Origin: Fischerella sp.
GTDB lineage: Bacteria; Cyanobacteriota; Cyanobacteriia; Cyanobacteriales; Nostocaceae
Direction: 5' to 3'
DNA length: 10,318 nt
Assembly (NCBI GenBank): GCA_026419705.1
Contig: JANZYY010000150.1
Location: 1 to 10,318 of the forward strand
Shown here: positions 1-5,320 of the stretch, piece by piece
How positions within the stretch are numbered: position 1 is the first letter of the stretch
Layout of the letters: the number at the start of each line of letters is the position of its first letter
Translations under genes and position numbers: made by a program
The notes under the pieces: generated by a model
What the model was told of the DNA's origin: nothing
The model's input: the letters and a program-made list of their open reading frames with translations, nothing else
Database searches by the model: none

Positions 1-269
1 GCTCAATGCTGCCATGCTTCTTGTTCGTAAAAAAAGTTATGTCTTTTTGTTTCTGTACACAGCCGTGCAAAAAGTAGCGCTTTAAAACTGTACCAAATAT
101 TCCTGCATCTAACCTAGAGTTTTAGGCTATTGTGATTGTGATATTGTGATGTTGATATTAGTTTATCAACTTTATCCGTGCTTATAGCTGGCAAAATAGC
201 CAGAGGTATTGTTGTCAAGGAAGTTTATGCGTATCTGGTTAAAAACTAAATATTTTTTGCAATTGCTGG
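1..269. other. Non-coding or gene-edge sequence at the window start
   Basis: No gene can be supported here. A 27-codon frame is open from base 2 to a TAA at 83-85 and could be the tail of a gene beginning outside the window, but nothing identifies it. TTGTGAT-like units recur at 130-150, and a small CTGGC/GCCAG hairpin lies at 188-203. Confidence 0.4.
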
Positions 270-297
270 TTTACAACTAGCCAGGTTATGTTATAAT
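270..297 (+). promoter_or_regulatory. Candidate sigma70-type promoter for tRNA-Thr
   Basis: TTTACA at 270-275 and a perfect TATAAT at 292-297 are separated by 16 bp. The predicted transcription start would be near 304, about 55 bases before the tRNA. No other gene lies downstream on this strand, so the tRNA is the natural target. The call rests on consensus matching only. Confidence 0.5.
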
Positions 298-358
298 AAC
301 AAATTAGTGCAACTTGTGAAAGCAAAAGCTAACTTGCGTCAGTAGCGACCAAGTCTAC

Positions 359-430
359 GCCAGCATAGCACAGCGGTAGTGCATCCGACTTGTAATCGGA
401 AGGTCGTCGGTTCAAATCCGACTGCTGGCT
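359..430 (+). tRNA. trnT-UGU: tRNA-Thr (anticodon TGT)
   Basis: All four arms can be folded by eye. The acceptor stem pairs GCCAGCA (359-365) with TGCTGGC (423-429), with a T discriminator at 430 and no encoded CCA. The D stem pairs GCAC (368-371) with GTGC (379-382). The anticodon stem TCCGA/TCGGA (384-388, 396-400) encloses loop CTTGTAA, placing anticodon TGT at 391-393, which reads ACA threonine codons. The T arm is GTCGG-TTCAAAT-CCGAC. The gene appears intact and functional. It is notable as the apparent attachment target of the transposon remnant that begins eight bases after its 3' end. Confidence 0.96.
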
Positions 431-438
431 TTAGGAAT

Positions 439-521
439 TGTCGAATCTCAGATTAAATGTCGTTATCTCAAATTAGCTGTCGTCGTATCAAATTAAGCGT
501 CGCTATCTCAAATTAATGTCG
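439..521 (+). repeat. Tandem 19-20 bp repeats, likely end of a type V-K CAST transposon
   Basis: Five imperfect copies start with TGTCG or CGTCG at 439, 458, 478, 498 and 517, at intervals of 19, 20, 20 and 19 bases. The consensus is about TGTCGYTATCTCAAATTAA. As I recall them, the ends of type V-K CRISPR-associated transposons such as ShCAST carry tandem TnsB-binding sites of just this style, with TGTCG/TGTCA alternating with ACAAATTA-like AT-rich stretches. The adjoining tnsB fragment strongly supports that reading. I place the outer terminus at or near the TGT at 439, just outside the tRNA. The exact tip and a target-site duplication could not be confirmed because the opposite end was not found. 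Confidence 0.75.
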
Positions 522-752
522 TTGCATATTGCACGTTTGGTTTTGAAATTCAATGATGATGGACTTGTTATTGATGTCCTTGCTTGCCTTGCGAAATTGC
601 TGACTGGCAGCTTTGGCTTCCTCCAGAGACAACTGCTCGGTTTCGAGATTCAAGGCATGAGCAGGAGCAAGAAGTACCTGTTTGCCTTTCTCCAGCCTGT
701 ACACCCAAACCATGGTGATGTCTCTGGGATCAAAGCGCAGAATAGCGGACAA
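513..752 (-). pseudogene. tnsB: tnsB 3' fragment (type V-K CAST-like transposase, beta-barrel/C-terminal region)
   Basis: The reading frame encodes about 79 residues beginning SAILRFDPRDITMVWVYR and continuing with LETEQLSLEEAKAAS, then INNKSIIIE. From memory this matches the segment of the ShCAST TnsB transposase that follows the catalytic DDE domain (there LRFDPRDITTILVYR, LETEQLALDEAEAAS, ISNQSLLQE). TnsB makes the strand-transfer reaction at transposon ends. Only this segment is left. The catalytic domain, N-terminal DNA-binding domains and TnsC-interacting tail are absent, so it is inactive. The apparent start is a TTG inside the old gene, and the frame is open upstream to a stop at 789-791 through residues that do not resemble TnsB. 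At its 3' side the frame leaves TnsB sequence around 535 and ends inside the end repeats (NMQRH, stop 513-515). In intact elements tnsC and tniQ follow tnsB, so this junction means a rearrangement or deletion. Confidence 0.75.
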
Positions 753-835
753 TAGCCTTGAAATTGCCTTTGGTCTTTGGTTCGGGCATCAGGATGGTGG
801 TTGTCTGTGAATCAAAGCAAAGACCATCAGCGATA

Positions 836-851
836 TAACAATATATTGTTA
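836..851. repeat. 16 bp perfect AT-rich palindrome
   Basis: TAACAATATATTGTTA reads identically on both strands. It could be an operator half-site pair or a chance palindrome in AT-rich DNA. No gene start lies directly next to it. Confidence 0.35.
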
Positions 852-958
852 ATTATTGCAAAAAATTACTGCTAGTCAAATTTAGTAAAATAGGGGTTTT
901 GGTTAAGAACGGTGATGGTAATTTAAAAAGTAGGCACAGATCGATTGAAACTTCCCTT

Positions 959-991
959 CAGACTAGAGCTTGTGCCCCCGCTTCTAGTCTG
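959..991. repeat. Stem-loop with 9 bp perfect arms
   Basis: CAGACTAGA (959-967) is inverted as TCTAGTCTG (983-991), with a further GC/GC pair inside after a bulged T and a C-rich loop. No T-run follows on either strand, so it is not a typical intrinsic terminator. It may be a dispersed repeat or part of an RNA; the role is unknown. Confidence 0.4.
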
Positions 992-1228
992 GTCGCAACT
1001 AAATCTGAGGTTATTGCATCCAAAGAATCAAAAAATAGTTTTCGCCTTGAGTTCATTTAGTTGTAGTTGTTTTGGAGGTTTTTGAACGCACAGCCAAGAA
1101 TGCCTGCCTAGCTGAAATTAATTGCGGATGCTTTAATTCGAGGATATTGTGGTTGCGAATCTTGTCCACATTAGTTGAGTTATTCTGAAACTGAATTTCA
1201 ACTCGTATAAATCTGGAGCATATTTAAT

Positions 1229-1277
1229 AAACTACCGCTAGTTACTGACATTTTTCGGTCGTAAGAGGCGGTAGTTT
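1229..1277 (-). terminator. Candidate terminator hairpin downstream of the phosphoesterase
   Basis: AAACTACCGC (1229-1238) is inverted exactly as GCGGTAGTTT (1268-1277), giving 10 bp perfect arms around a 29-base loop. It begins nine bases beyond the stop of the minus-strand phosphoesterase gene. In that direction the hairpin ends in TTTATTAAA, a weak T-rich tail, so termination is plausible but not textbook. Confidence 0.5.
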
Positions 1278-1285
1278 AGTTTTGT

Positions 1286-2116
1286 CTATCCTTCGAGAGT
1301 AATAATAGTTACTTCTGGTGGACAGAACAGACGCCCTGGTGGATAAGTTCCTAAACCGCGATTGACGTATAATTGGTTTGTGCCAACGTAGTGAAACCCC
1401 TGTGCCCATTCCCAATGTCGCATGACTTTAGCTAAGCCCGCTCGCAAAAAAGGTATCCTTCGCCTCACTCTTTTAGGTATTTTGTCAATAAGCTGCTTAT
1501 AATAAAGAACTACCGGGCCAATTCCCGGCAACACAATCTGACCGCCATGGCTATGACCGGATAATTGCAAATCTACTCGCCATTGTTTTAAAAATTCGGC
1601 AGTATCTGGGTTGTGAGATAAGACTATACAGGGTTTTGCCGGATCTAATTGGTTCATTACCGATATAGGATGAAACTCCCGCGACCAATAATCAGCAAGT
1701 CCAACCAGAGGTAATTCCTCTCCAAGTGGATAGGCTATTTCGTTCCAAAGAACTGCAATCCCGACGCTAGTTAATGCATCCGTAATTTCTGCTTTTGAGC
1801 GATGATAGTAGATATCGTGGTTGCCTAGTACAGCATAAATACCAGCGCGACTTTGTAAATTTTTAAGTTGCAGAGCTAACCTGTGAATTGGAGTCGGATC
1901 GTCGGTGACGTAGTCACCAGTGAGTATAACTAAATCAGGTTCTGCTTCATTACTGGTGGCGATCGCTTTTTCTAACATCTCTTCTGACAACCGCAGACCA
2001 TCGTAATGTAAGTCTGACATCTGCACCAGCTTCGTACCTTTTAACGATGCTGGCAAATTCTGAATGTTAACCGTCAATGTCTCTACACTTAAAGAACCAG
2101 ACAACAACCAGTGCAT
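1286..2116 (-). CDS. YkuE-like metallophosphoesterase (calcineurin-type phosphodiesterase)
   Basis: This 276-residue protein shows the full set of calcineurin-type metallophosphatase motifs in order: SDLHYD (D35, H37), LTGDYV (D68), LGNHD (N99, H100, D101), LSHNPD (H168) and SGHSHGGQ (H188, H190). These residues bind the two-metal centre that hydrolyses phosphate esters. The C-terminal YVNRGLGTYPPGRLFCPPEVTII is typical of the YkuE branch. The substrate is not deducible. Many relatives have an N-terminal membrane anchor; here none is evident and the protein starts directly at MHWLLSG, so it may be soluble. The first ATG in frame after the upstream stop is at 2114-2116, with AGGAGG 15 bases upstream, farther than usual. 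A second ATG nearer the AGGAGG opens a 12-codon overlapping frame. The gene is divergent from the amidohydrolase gene across 227 bases, and a hairpin lies just past its stop. Confidence 0.9.
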   Translation of the reverse strand: MHWLLSGSLSVETLTVNIQNLPASLKGTKLVQMSDLHYDGLRLSEEMLEKAIATSNEAEPDLVILTGDYVTDDPTPIHRLALQLKNLQSRAGIYAVLGNHDIYYHRSKAEITDALTSVGIAVLWNEIAYPLGEELPLVGLADYWSREFHPISVMNQLDPAKPCIVLSHNPDTAEFLKQWRVDLQLSGHSHGGQIVLPGIGPVVLYYKQLIDKIPKRVRRRIPFLRAGLAKVMRHWEWAQGFHYVGTNQLYVNRGLGTYPPGRLFCPPEVTIITLEG

Positions 2117-2131
2117 CGCGCTGACATTACT

Positions 2132-2137
2132 CCTCCT
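2132..2137 (-). promoter_or_regulatory. Strong Shine-Dalgarno AGGAGG, oddly placed
   Basis: CCTCCT on the plus strand is AGGAGG for the minus-strand gene. It is four bases from an ATG (2125-2127) that opens a 12-codon frame ending at 2089, and 15 bases from the ATG of the phosphoesterase. It either serves a short overlapping leader frame or tolerates long spacing. Confidence 0.5.
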
Positions 2138-2343
2138 ACCAGCGCCTTTAGCTTAACAAATATTCATTTTATTAGTCGTATAACCACGCTAAATTTTTTA
2201 GGGAGGTAGTCTCCGTCAAGACGGACTTTCGCAGACCGATCAAACCCTATCAGCTAGACACTTAAACACAGCGATCGCTCAGAGGAAGCTGCTTTTCTGC
2301 CGAAAACTGTGCTGCATTTTGCAGAGCAGGTTGGAGGTCTAAA

Positions 2344-3462
2344 ATGAATCTTTTTGACATTCCCGCCATTGACCAACACGCCCACAATCTGCTCAAACCT
2401 GAAGTAGCTGCTCGTAGTTCTTATGCTGCTGCCTTCACTGAAGGCTACGATCCAGAAATCATCAATCTCCATGCCCGCAATACCTTTTTCTATAGGCGCA
2501 GCTTGCGGGAAATAGCAGCTTTTCTCAACTGTGAACCGCAGGAAGAGGTAATATTAGCACGTCGGGAAAGCTTAGGGTTAGAACAGTTAACAAAACTGTA
2601 TCTCAGCGCCGCCAACCTAGAAGCAATTTACTTAGATGATGGATTGCAACCAGACTCTATCCTGCCGCTATCGTGGCATGAAAAATTTGTTCCTGTCAAA
2701 AGAATTTTACGACTGGAAGTCTTGGCAGAAAAACTGATTGCTGAAATTGACGATTTCGATACATTCGTAGAAAGATTTATTAGTGAAATTGATCCGCCAC
2801 CTTTTGAAGTTGTTGGTTTTAAGACCATAGCCTGTTACCGTTGTGGCTTGGATATTCAACCTGTTTCTTTGGCTGCAGCAGCTTGTAGTTTTTACGACTT
2901 CAAACAACAACTTGAACATCAACTACTACGCCTTGCAGATAAACACCTGATTGACTTTTTGCTACAACAAGCGCTCTTGGTTGCGGCTAAATATCAGCTA
3001 CCAGTACAATTTCATACCGGCTATGGCGATCCGGATTTAGATTTACGATTGGCAAATCCTCTCTACTTGCGTCGTCTGTTGGAATTACGCGAGTATCGCC
3101 ATGTCCCTGTTGTCTTGCTCCATGCTTCTTATCCTTATACGCGCGAAGCTGGGTATCTCGCTTCTGTCTACCCCCAAGTCTATTTGGATTTCGGTTTAGC
3201 CGTACCTTTTTTGAGTGTATCGGGGATGCGTGCAACCCTCAGACAACTATTGGAGTTGACACCTACCAGTAAAGTCATGTATTCCTCCGATGCTCATTCA
3301 ATTCCAGAGTTGTATTATTTGGGAGCAAAGTGGGGTCGGCAAATTTTGGCGCAAGTGTTGGAGGAAGCAATTCGGGATTCCGATCTCACTGTTAGTGAAG
3401 TTGATGGTATTGCAGCTGCGATTTTGCGCGAAAATGCTCTTTCTCTTTATATGAAGAAATAA
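2344..3462 (+). CDS. Amidohydrolase family protein (FluG N-domain-like, amidohydrolase 2)
   Basis: This 372-residue TIM-barrel metal-dependent hydrolase carries the expected motifs: an HxH strand (IDQHAHN, H12 and H14), a central GFKTIACYR segment with K160, QFHTGYGD (H224), VVLLHASYPY (H260) and the late catalytic aspartate in MYSSDAH (D316). This order fits the amidohydrolase 2 group and resembles the N-terminal domain of fungal FluG and its stand-alone bacterial relatives, which often associate with glutamine-synthetase-like enzymes. No such partner is visible here. The natural substrate is unknown. Length and ends look complete. The start is supported by GGAGG at 2333-2337, six bases before ATG. 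It is divergent from the phosphoesterase and converges on the AEC transporter, so it is probably monocistronic. It may or may not belong to the decaying catabolic cluster downstream; its frame is intact. Confidence 0.88.
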   Translation: MNLFDIPAIDQHAHNLLKPEVAARSSYAAAFTEGYDPEIINLHARNTFFYRRSLREIAAFLNCEPQEEVILARRESLGLEQLTKLYLSAANLEAIYLDDGLQPDSILPLSWHEKFVPVKRILRLEVLAEKLIAEIDDFDTFVERFISEIDPPPFEVVGFKTIACYRCGLDIQPVSLAAAACSFYDFKQQLEHQLLRLADKHLIDFLLQQALLVAAKYQLPVQFHTGYGDPDLDLRLANPLYLRRLLELREYRHVPVVLLHASYPYTREAGYLASVYPQVYLDFGLAVPFLSVSGMRATLRQLLELTPTSKVMYSSDAHSIPELYYLGAKWGRQILAQVLEEAIRDSDLTVSEVDGIAAAILRENALSLYMKK

Positions 3463-3479
3463 TTTACAGTAATATATGG

Positions 3480-3516
3480 ATTGCTTTTTTGTTCTTTTCT
3501 TAAAAAGAGTAGCAAT
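3480..3516. terminator. Hairpin between convergent genes, possible bidirectional terminator
   Basis: ATTGCT (3480-3485) pairs with AGCAAT (3511-3516), with extra T-run/A-run pairing inside (CTTTTT with AAAAAG). It lies 18 bases after the amidohydrolase stop and 81 bases beyond the AEC transporter stop. The T-rich and A-rich arms suit weak termination from either side. Confidence 0.5.
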
Positions 3517-3596
3517 TTGAAACGCTCCAGGCTGGCAGATATAAACGCACGCCTGTGGCAGAGTTTTGGCACAGAAATTTCGCGTGCAAACTGATC

Positions 3597-4640
3597 TCAT
3601 CCAAAGACTATAATCCACAAAGGCAGCATCAGCAGTAGCAGCAGTGTAGAAATGATGATGCTGCTAGCGATTAAATCGCGGTCTAGATTATACTCTTCCG
3701 CTAAAATTAAACCAGTAAAAGCCGAGGGCATACCAGACATTAAGACCATTGCCAGACGGCGATCGCCTGATAGTCCCAGTAACAAAGTGGTTGCTAAGCC
3801 AACGAATAGGGGTGTAATACCAACTTTGATTGCGGCTGGTAAAACAGCTAGTTTAATACTTTTCCAACCGCGCAGTTGACCTAAGCGGATACCAGTCAGC
3901 AAAAAGGCGCAGGCGATCACAATGCTTATAGATCCTTGCAATCCTGATTCAATTACTTGTGGTAGTTGTATTTTTTGAGTGAGAATACCAATAATAAAAG
4001 CCCAAAGAGGAGGTACACTCAGAATCTCGCGCAATTGCATCCACCAGCTAGTCGAAGGTTTTGATTGACTAAAGTAGCTGGCAATTACTACTCCCATTCC
4101 ATAGGGCCCGACAAGGTTATGGGTAATACTGTAGAGTACAGCCCAGCTAAGAGCATCAGAATTGATTAAAAACGGGGCAATTCCTAAACCTACAAAGCCA
4201 GTGTTACCCAAGACGGTGGCAAGTATAAAACTGCCTTGGGTATGAGAGTCAAGACTATAAAAAAAAGACACAGGAATACAAGTTTGGGAGGACATAGAGA
4301 AATAACTCACCTTATCTTCCAAAACAGTGTCTTTATTGACCCTTGGTTTGTAAGACAGTAACCTTTTCCATCCCCATAAAACCAACAATGCTACGAGCAA
4401 ACCTAAAACTAGCGCTCCTACTGTCACTACTGGTGCTAGTAGAGGTAAGCTTACCCCGTTATGAAATTGTCCTTGTTGACTTTGACGGGCTAATGCAAAA
4501 AGCTCCAAGGGTACACCAACCCAGTAAAGACTGCGACCTAAGAAACGGGGAAGCCATTGAGGTAGGAATCTAAAAATAAATAGCCCCAAACTCATCCATA
4601 GAATTAGGGGCATATAGGCGTGTAAAAGATTTTCTGTCAT
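3597..4640 (-). CDS. AEC-family (auxin efflux carrier type) membrane transporter
   Basis: This 347-residue protein consists largely of hydrophobic segments (about residues 7-27, 64-90, 136-156, 164-187, 205-221, 236-252, 262-290, 295-313 and 322-345), fitting a ten-helix permease of the inner membrane. Family hallmarks are the motif LGNTGFVGLGIAP (144-156), the mid-membrane Pro/Asn region, and near the C-terminus SGMPSAFTGLILAEEYNLD (302-320). AEC proteins export or import small carboxylates or auxin-like compounds; the substrate here is unknown. Between helices there is a hydrophilic stretch (about 98-135, with MSSQTCIPVSFFYSLDSHTQ) that looks longer than in relatives I remember. The start ATG at 4638-4640 has no clear Shine-Dalgarno, and a TATAAT-like box on this strand lies only about 15 bases upstream, so a very short leader is possible. 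The gene converges on the amidohydrolase gene. Confidence 0.88.
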   Translation of the reverse strand: MTENLLHAYMPLILWMSLGLFIFRFLPQWLPRFLGRSLYWVGVPLELFALARQSQQGQFHNGVSLPLLAPVVTVGALVLGLLVALLVLWGWKRLLSYKPRVNKDTVLEDKVSYFSMSSQTCIPVSFFYSLDSHTQGSFILATVLGNTGFVGLGIAPFLINSDALSWAVLYSITHNLVGPYGMGVVIASYFSQSKPSTSWWMQLREILSVPPLWAFIIGILTQKIQLPQVIESGLQGSISIVIACAFLLTGIRLGQLRGWKSIKLAVLPAAIKVGITPLFVGLATTLLLGLSGDRRLAMVLMSGMPSAFTGLILAEEYNLDRDLIASSIIISTLLLLLMLPLWIIVFG

Positions 4641-4654
4641 AAATGATACTTAAA

Positions 4655-4660
4655 ATTATA
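4655..4660 (-). promoter_or_regulatory. Possible -10 box of the AEC transporter gene
   Basis: On the minus strand this reads TATAAT and ends 14 bases before the start codon. No good -35 element is visible at 16-18 bp. If used, the transcript would have almost no leader, matching the absence of a Shine-Dalgarno sequence. Confidence 0.3.
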
Positions 4661-4784
4661 AATATATTGGGACAGTCTTGACCGTAATTAGTTGACTTTT
4701 ATTAACAATAGAGATTTTAAAGTTTCCTGACAACTTCCCTGGCTAAAAGTGAAATGTCGCGATCGCAAAATCATAATAAACTTT

Positions 4785-4812
4785 GTACAGACGTGCTACG
4801 GCGCGTCTGTAC
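4785..4812. repeat. Palindromic dispersed-type repeat (hairpin)
   Basis: Arms GTACAGACGTGC (4785-4796) and GCGCGTCTGTAC (4801-4812) pair along 12 positions, with one G-T wobble, around a TACG loop. Palindromes built on GTACAGACGCG are familiar to me as dispersed repeats in Nostocales genomes. HIP1 octamers flank it on both sides (4759-4766 and 4813-4820). It lies before the BKACE remnant. Confidence 0.65.
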
Positions 4813-4898
4813 GCGATCGCCTTCATAATAAAACCATGACCGAGAAGTTCTCGGTTCTGCTCATAGTGGGCAATATTCGAGATTTTGGGAGAAAAACA

Positions 4899-5234
4899 GT
4901 GAACGGCGAATTACCCCTGATTGTTCAGTGTCGTTGCAATGATGCTGACTACCGCAAGGAGAATCCCGAACTCCCCTACAGCCCGCAGGAGATGATGGGG
5001 GAAACTGTCCGCCTTTGGGAAGCAGGAGCTTCAGTGTTTCACCACTGGCGCGCACGCGACCTATTTCTGGTAAATGGCGCCGAGATCGTAGAAAAGATTG
5101 TCCAGATGGCGCATATCCTGGGTCGGAAAGTAGCAACACCAGCACAAGCACGCGAAATTTTCAAAATGCCACCACCTCCAGAACTACCAACTTGCAAACA
5201 AAGCAATTCTGCATGTGCGATCGCCAATAGTTAA
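4899..5234 (+). pseudogene. BKACE (DUF849, beta-keto acid cleavage enzyme) with its interior deleted
   Basis: BKACE enzymes are TIM-barrel proteins of roughly 270-310 residues that split beta-keto acids with acetyl-CoA; 3-keto-5-aminohexanoate cleavage protein (Kce) is one. This frame has only about 111 codons from the GTG. It keeps the family N-terminus, PLIVQCRCNDADYRKENP followed by YSPQEMMGETVRLWEAGAS and VFHHWRARD, and the family C-terminus, NGAEIVEKIVQMAHILGRK then VATPAQAREIF, joined in frame at about 5060-5075. Roughly 200 residues, including the zinc-binding His pair and the catalytic barrel, are missing. The GTG at 4899-4901 is preferred because GGGAGA lies seven bases upstream and family similarity begins there. 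An upstream ATG at 4749 would add 50 residues translated from the palindromic repeat. The open frame could still make a small protein, but it cannot be an active BKACE. It is followed by the ALDH gene in the same direction. Confidence 0.82.
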
Positions 5235-5296
5235 TAGTTAGTAGATAGCGGATAGGGGTTAATAATCTTTGTGTGTGCTGCCTTGTTTTCAACAAC

Positions 5297-5317
5297 CAAC
5301 TAACAACTAACAACTAA
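5297..5317 (+). repeat. CAACTAA heptamer tandem repeat (STRR-like)
   Basis: Three exact CAACTAA copies lie head to tail and end three bases before the ATG at 5321. Short tandem heptamers of this kind are typical of heterocystous cyanobacteria. The array occupies the place of a Shine-Dalgarno sequence, and none is visible for the ALDH start. A related stretch with TTAATAGTTAG occurs at about 5230-5245. Confidence 0.8.
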
Positions 5318-5320
5318 CTA

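Larger units (their letters stand above)
753..1228. other. Gene-free region between the transposon remnant and the phosphoesterase
   Basis: No convincing gene was found on either strand. On the minus strand a short open stretch (about 735-850) reads DGLCFDSQTTTILMPEP and then KTKGNFKAIVRYSAL; I do not recognise it, and it overlaps the upstream edge of the tnsB fragment in another frame. A 16 bp perfect palindrome lies at 836-851 and a hairpin with 9 bp arms at 959-991. The region could be eroded transposon cargo, but the sequence alone does not show this. Confidence 0.4.

Noticed and set aside
2..85. 27-codon frame open from the window edge.
   Set aside because: It is too short to identify and compatible with chance; it is mentioned only as a possible gene tail.
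516..755. 79-codon plus-strand open frame opposite the tnsB fragment.
   Set aside because: It mirrors the minus-strand frame that has clear TnsB similarity, and its own product has no recognisable features.
930..975. GATCGATTGAAAC resembles the 3' end of a cyanobacterial CRISPR repeat and might be an off-array crRNA of the CAST.
   Set aside because: Only the last 8-9 bases look repeat-like, there is no second copy, and the following bases do not match the tRNA-Thr gene.
1111..1190. AT-rich stretches with TTAATT-type motifs (1118, 1133, 1171) that could be the opposite, inverted end of the CAST remnant.
   Set aside because: Similarity to the inverted end consensus is partial, the spacing (15 and 38 bases) does not match the 19-20 bp ladder, and no copy of the GGAAT sequence preceding base 439 was found as a target duplication.
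1299..1312. A GTA-N8-TAC match resembling an NtcA site.
   Set aside because: It lies inside the phosphoesterase coding sequence near its 3' end, away from any promoter.
2254..2472. Open frames antisense to the amidohydrolase, hisS, ALDH and AEC genes.
   Set aside because: They are shadows of well-supported coding frames, with no start-site signals or recognisable motifs of their own.
4749..4898. Upstream ATG that would add 50 residues to the BKACE remnant.
   Set aside because: This stretch is translated from a palindromic repeat and HIP1 sites, has no family similarity, and a ribosome site precedes the GTG at 4899.
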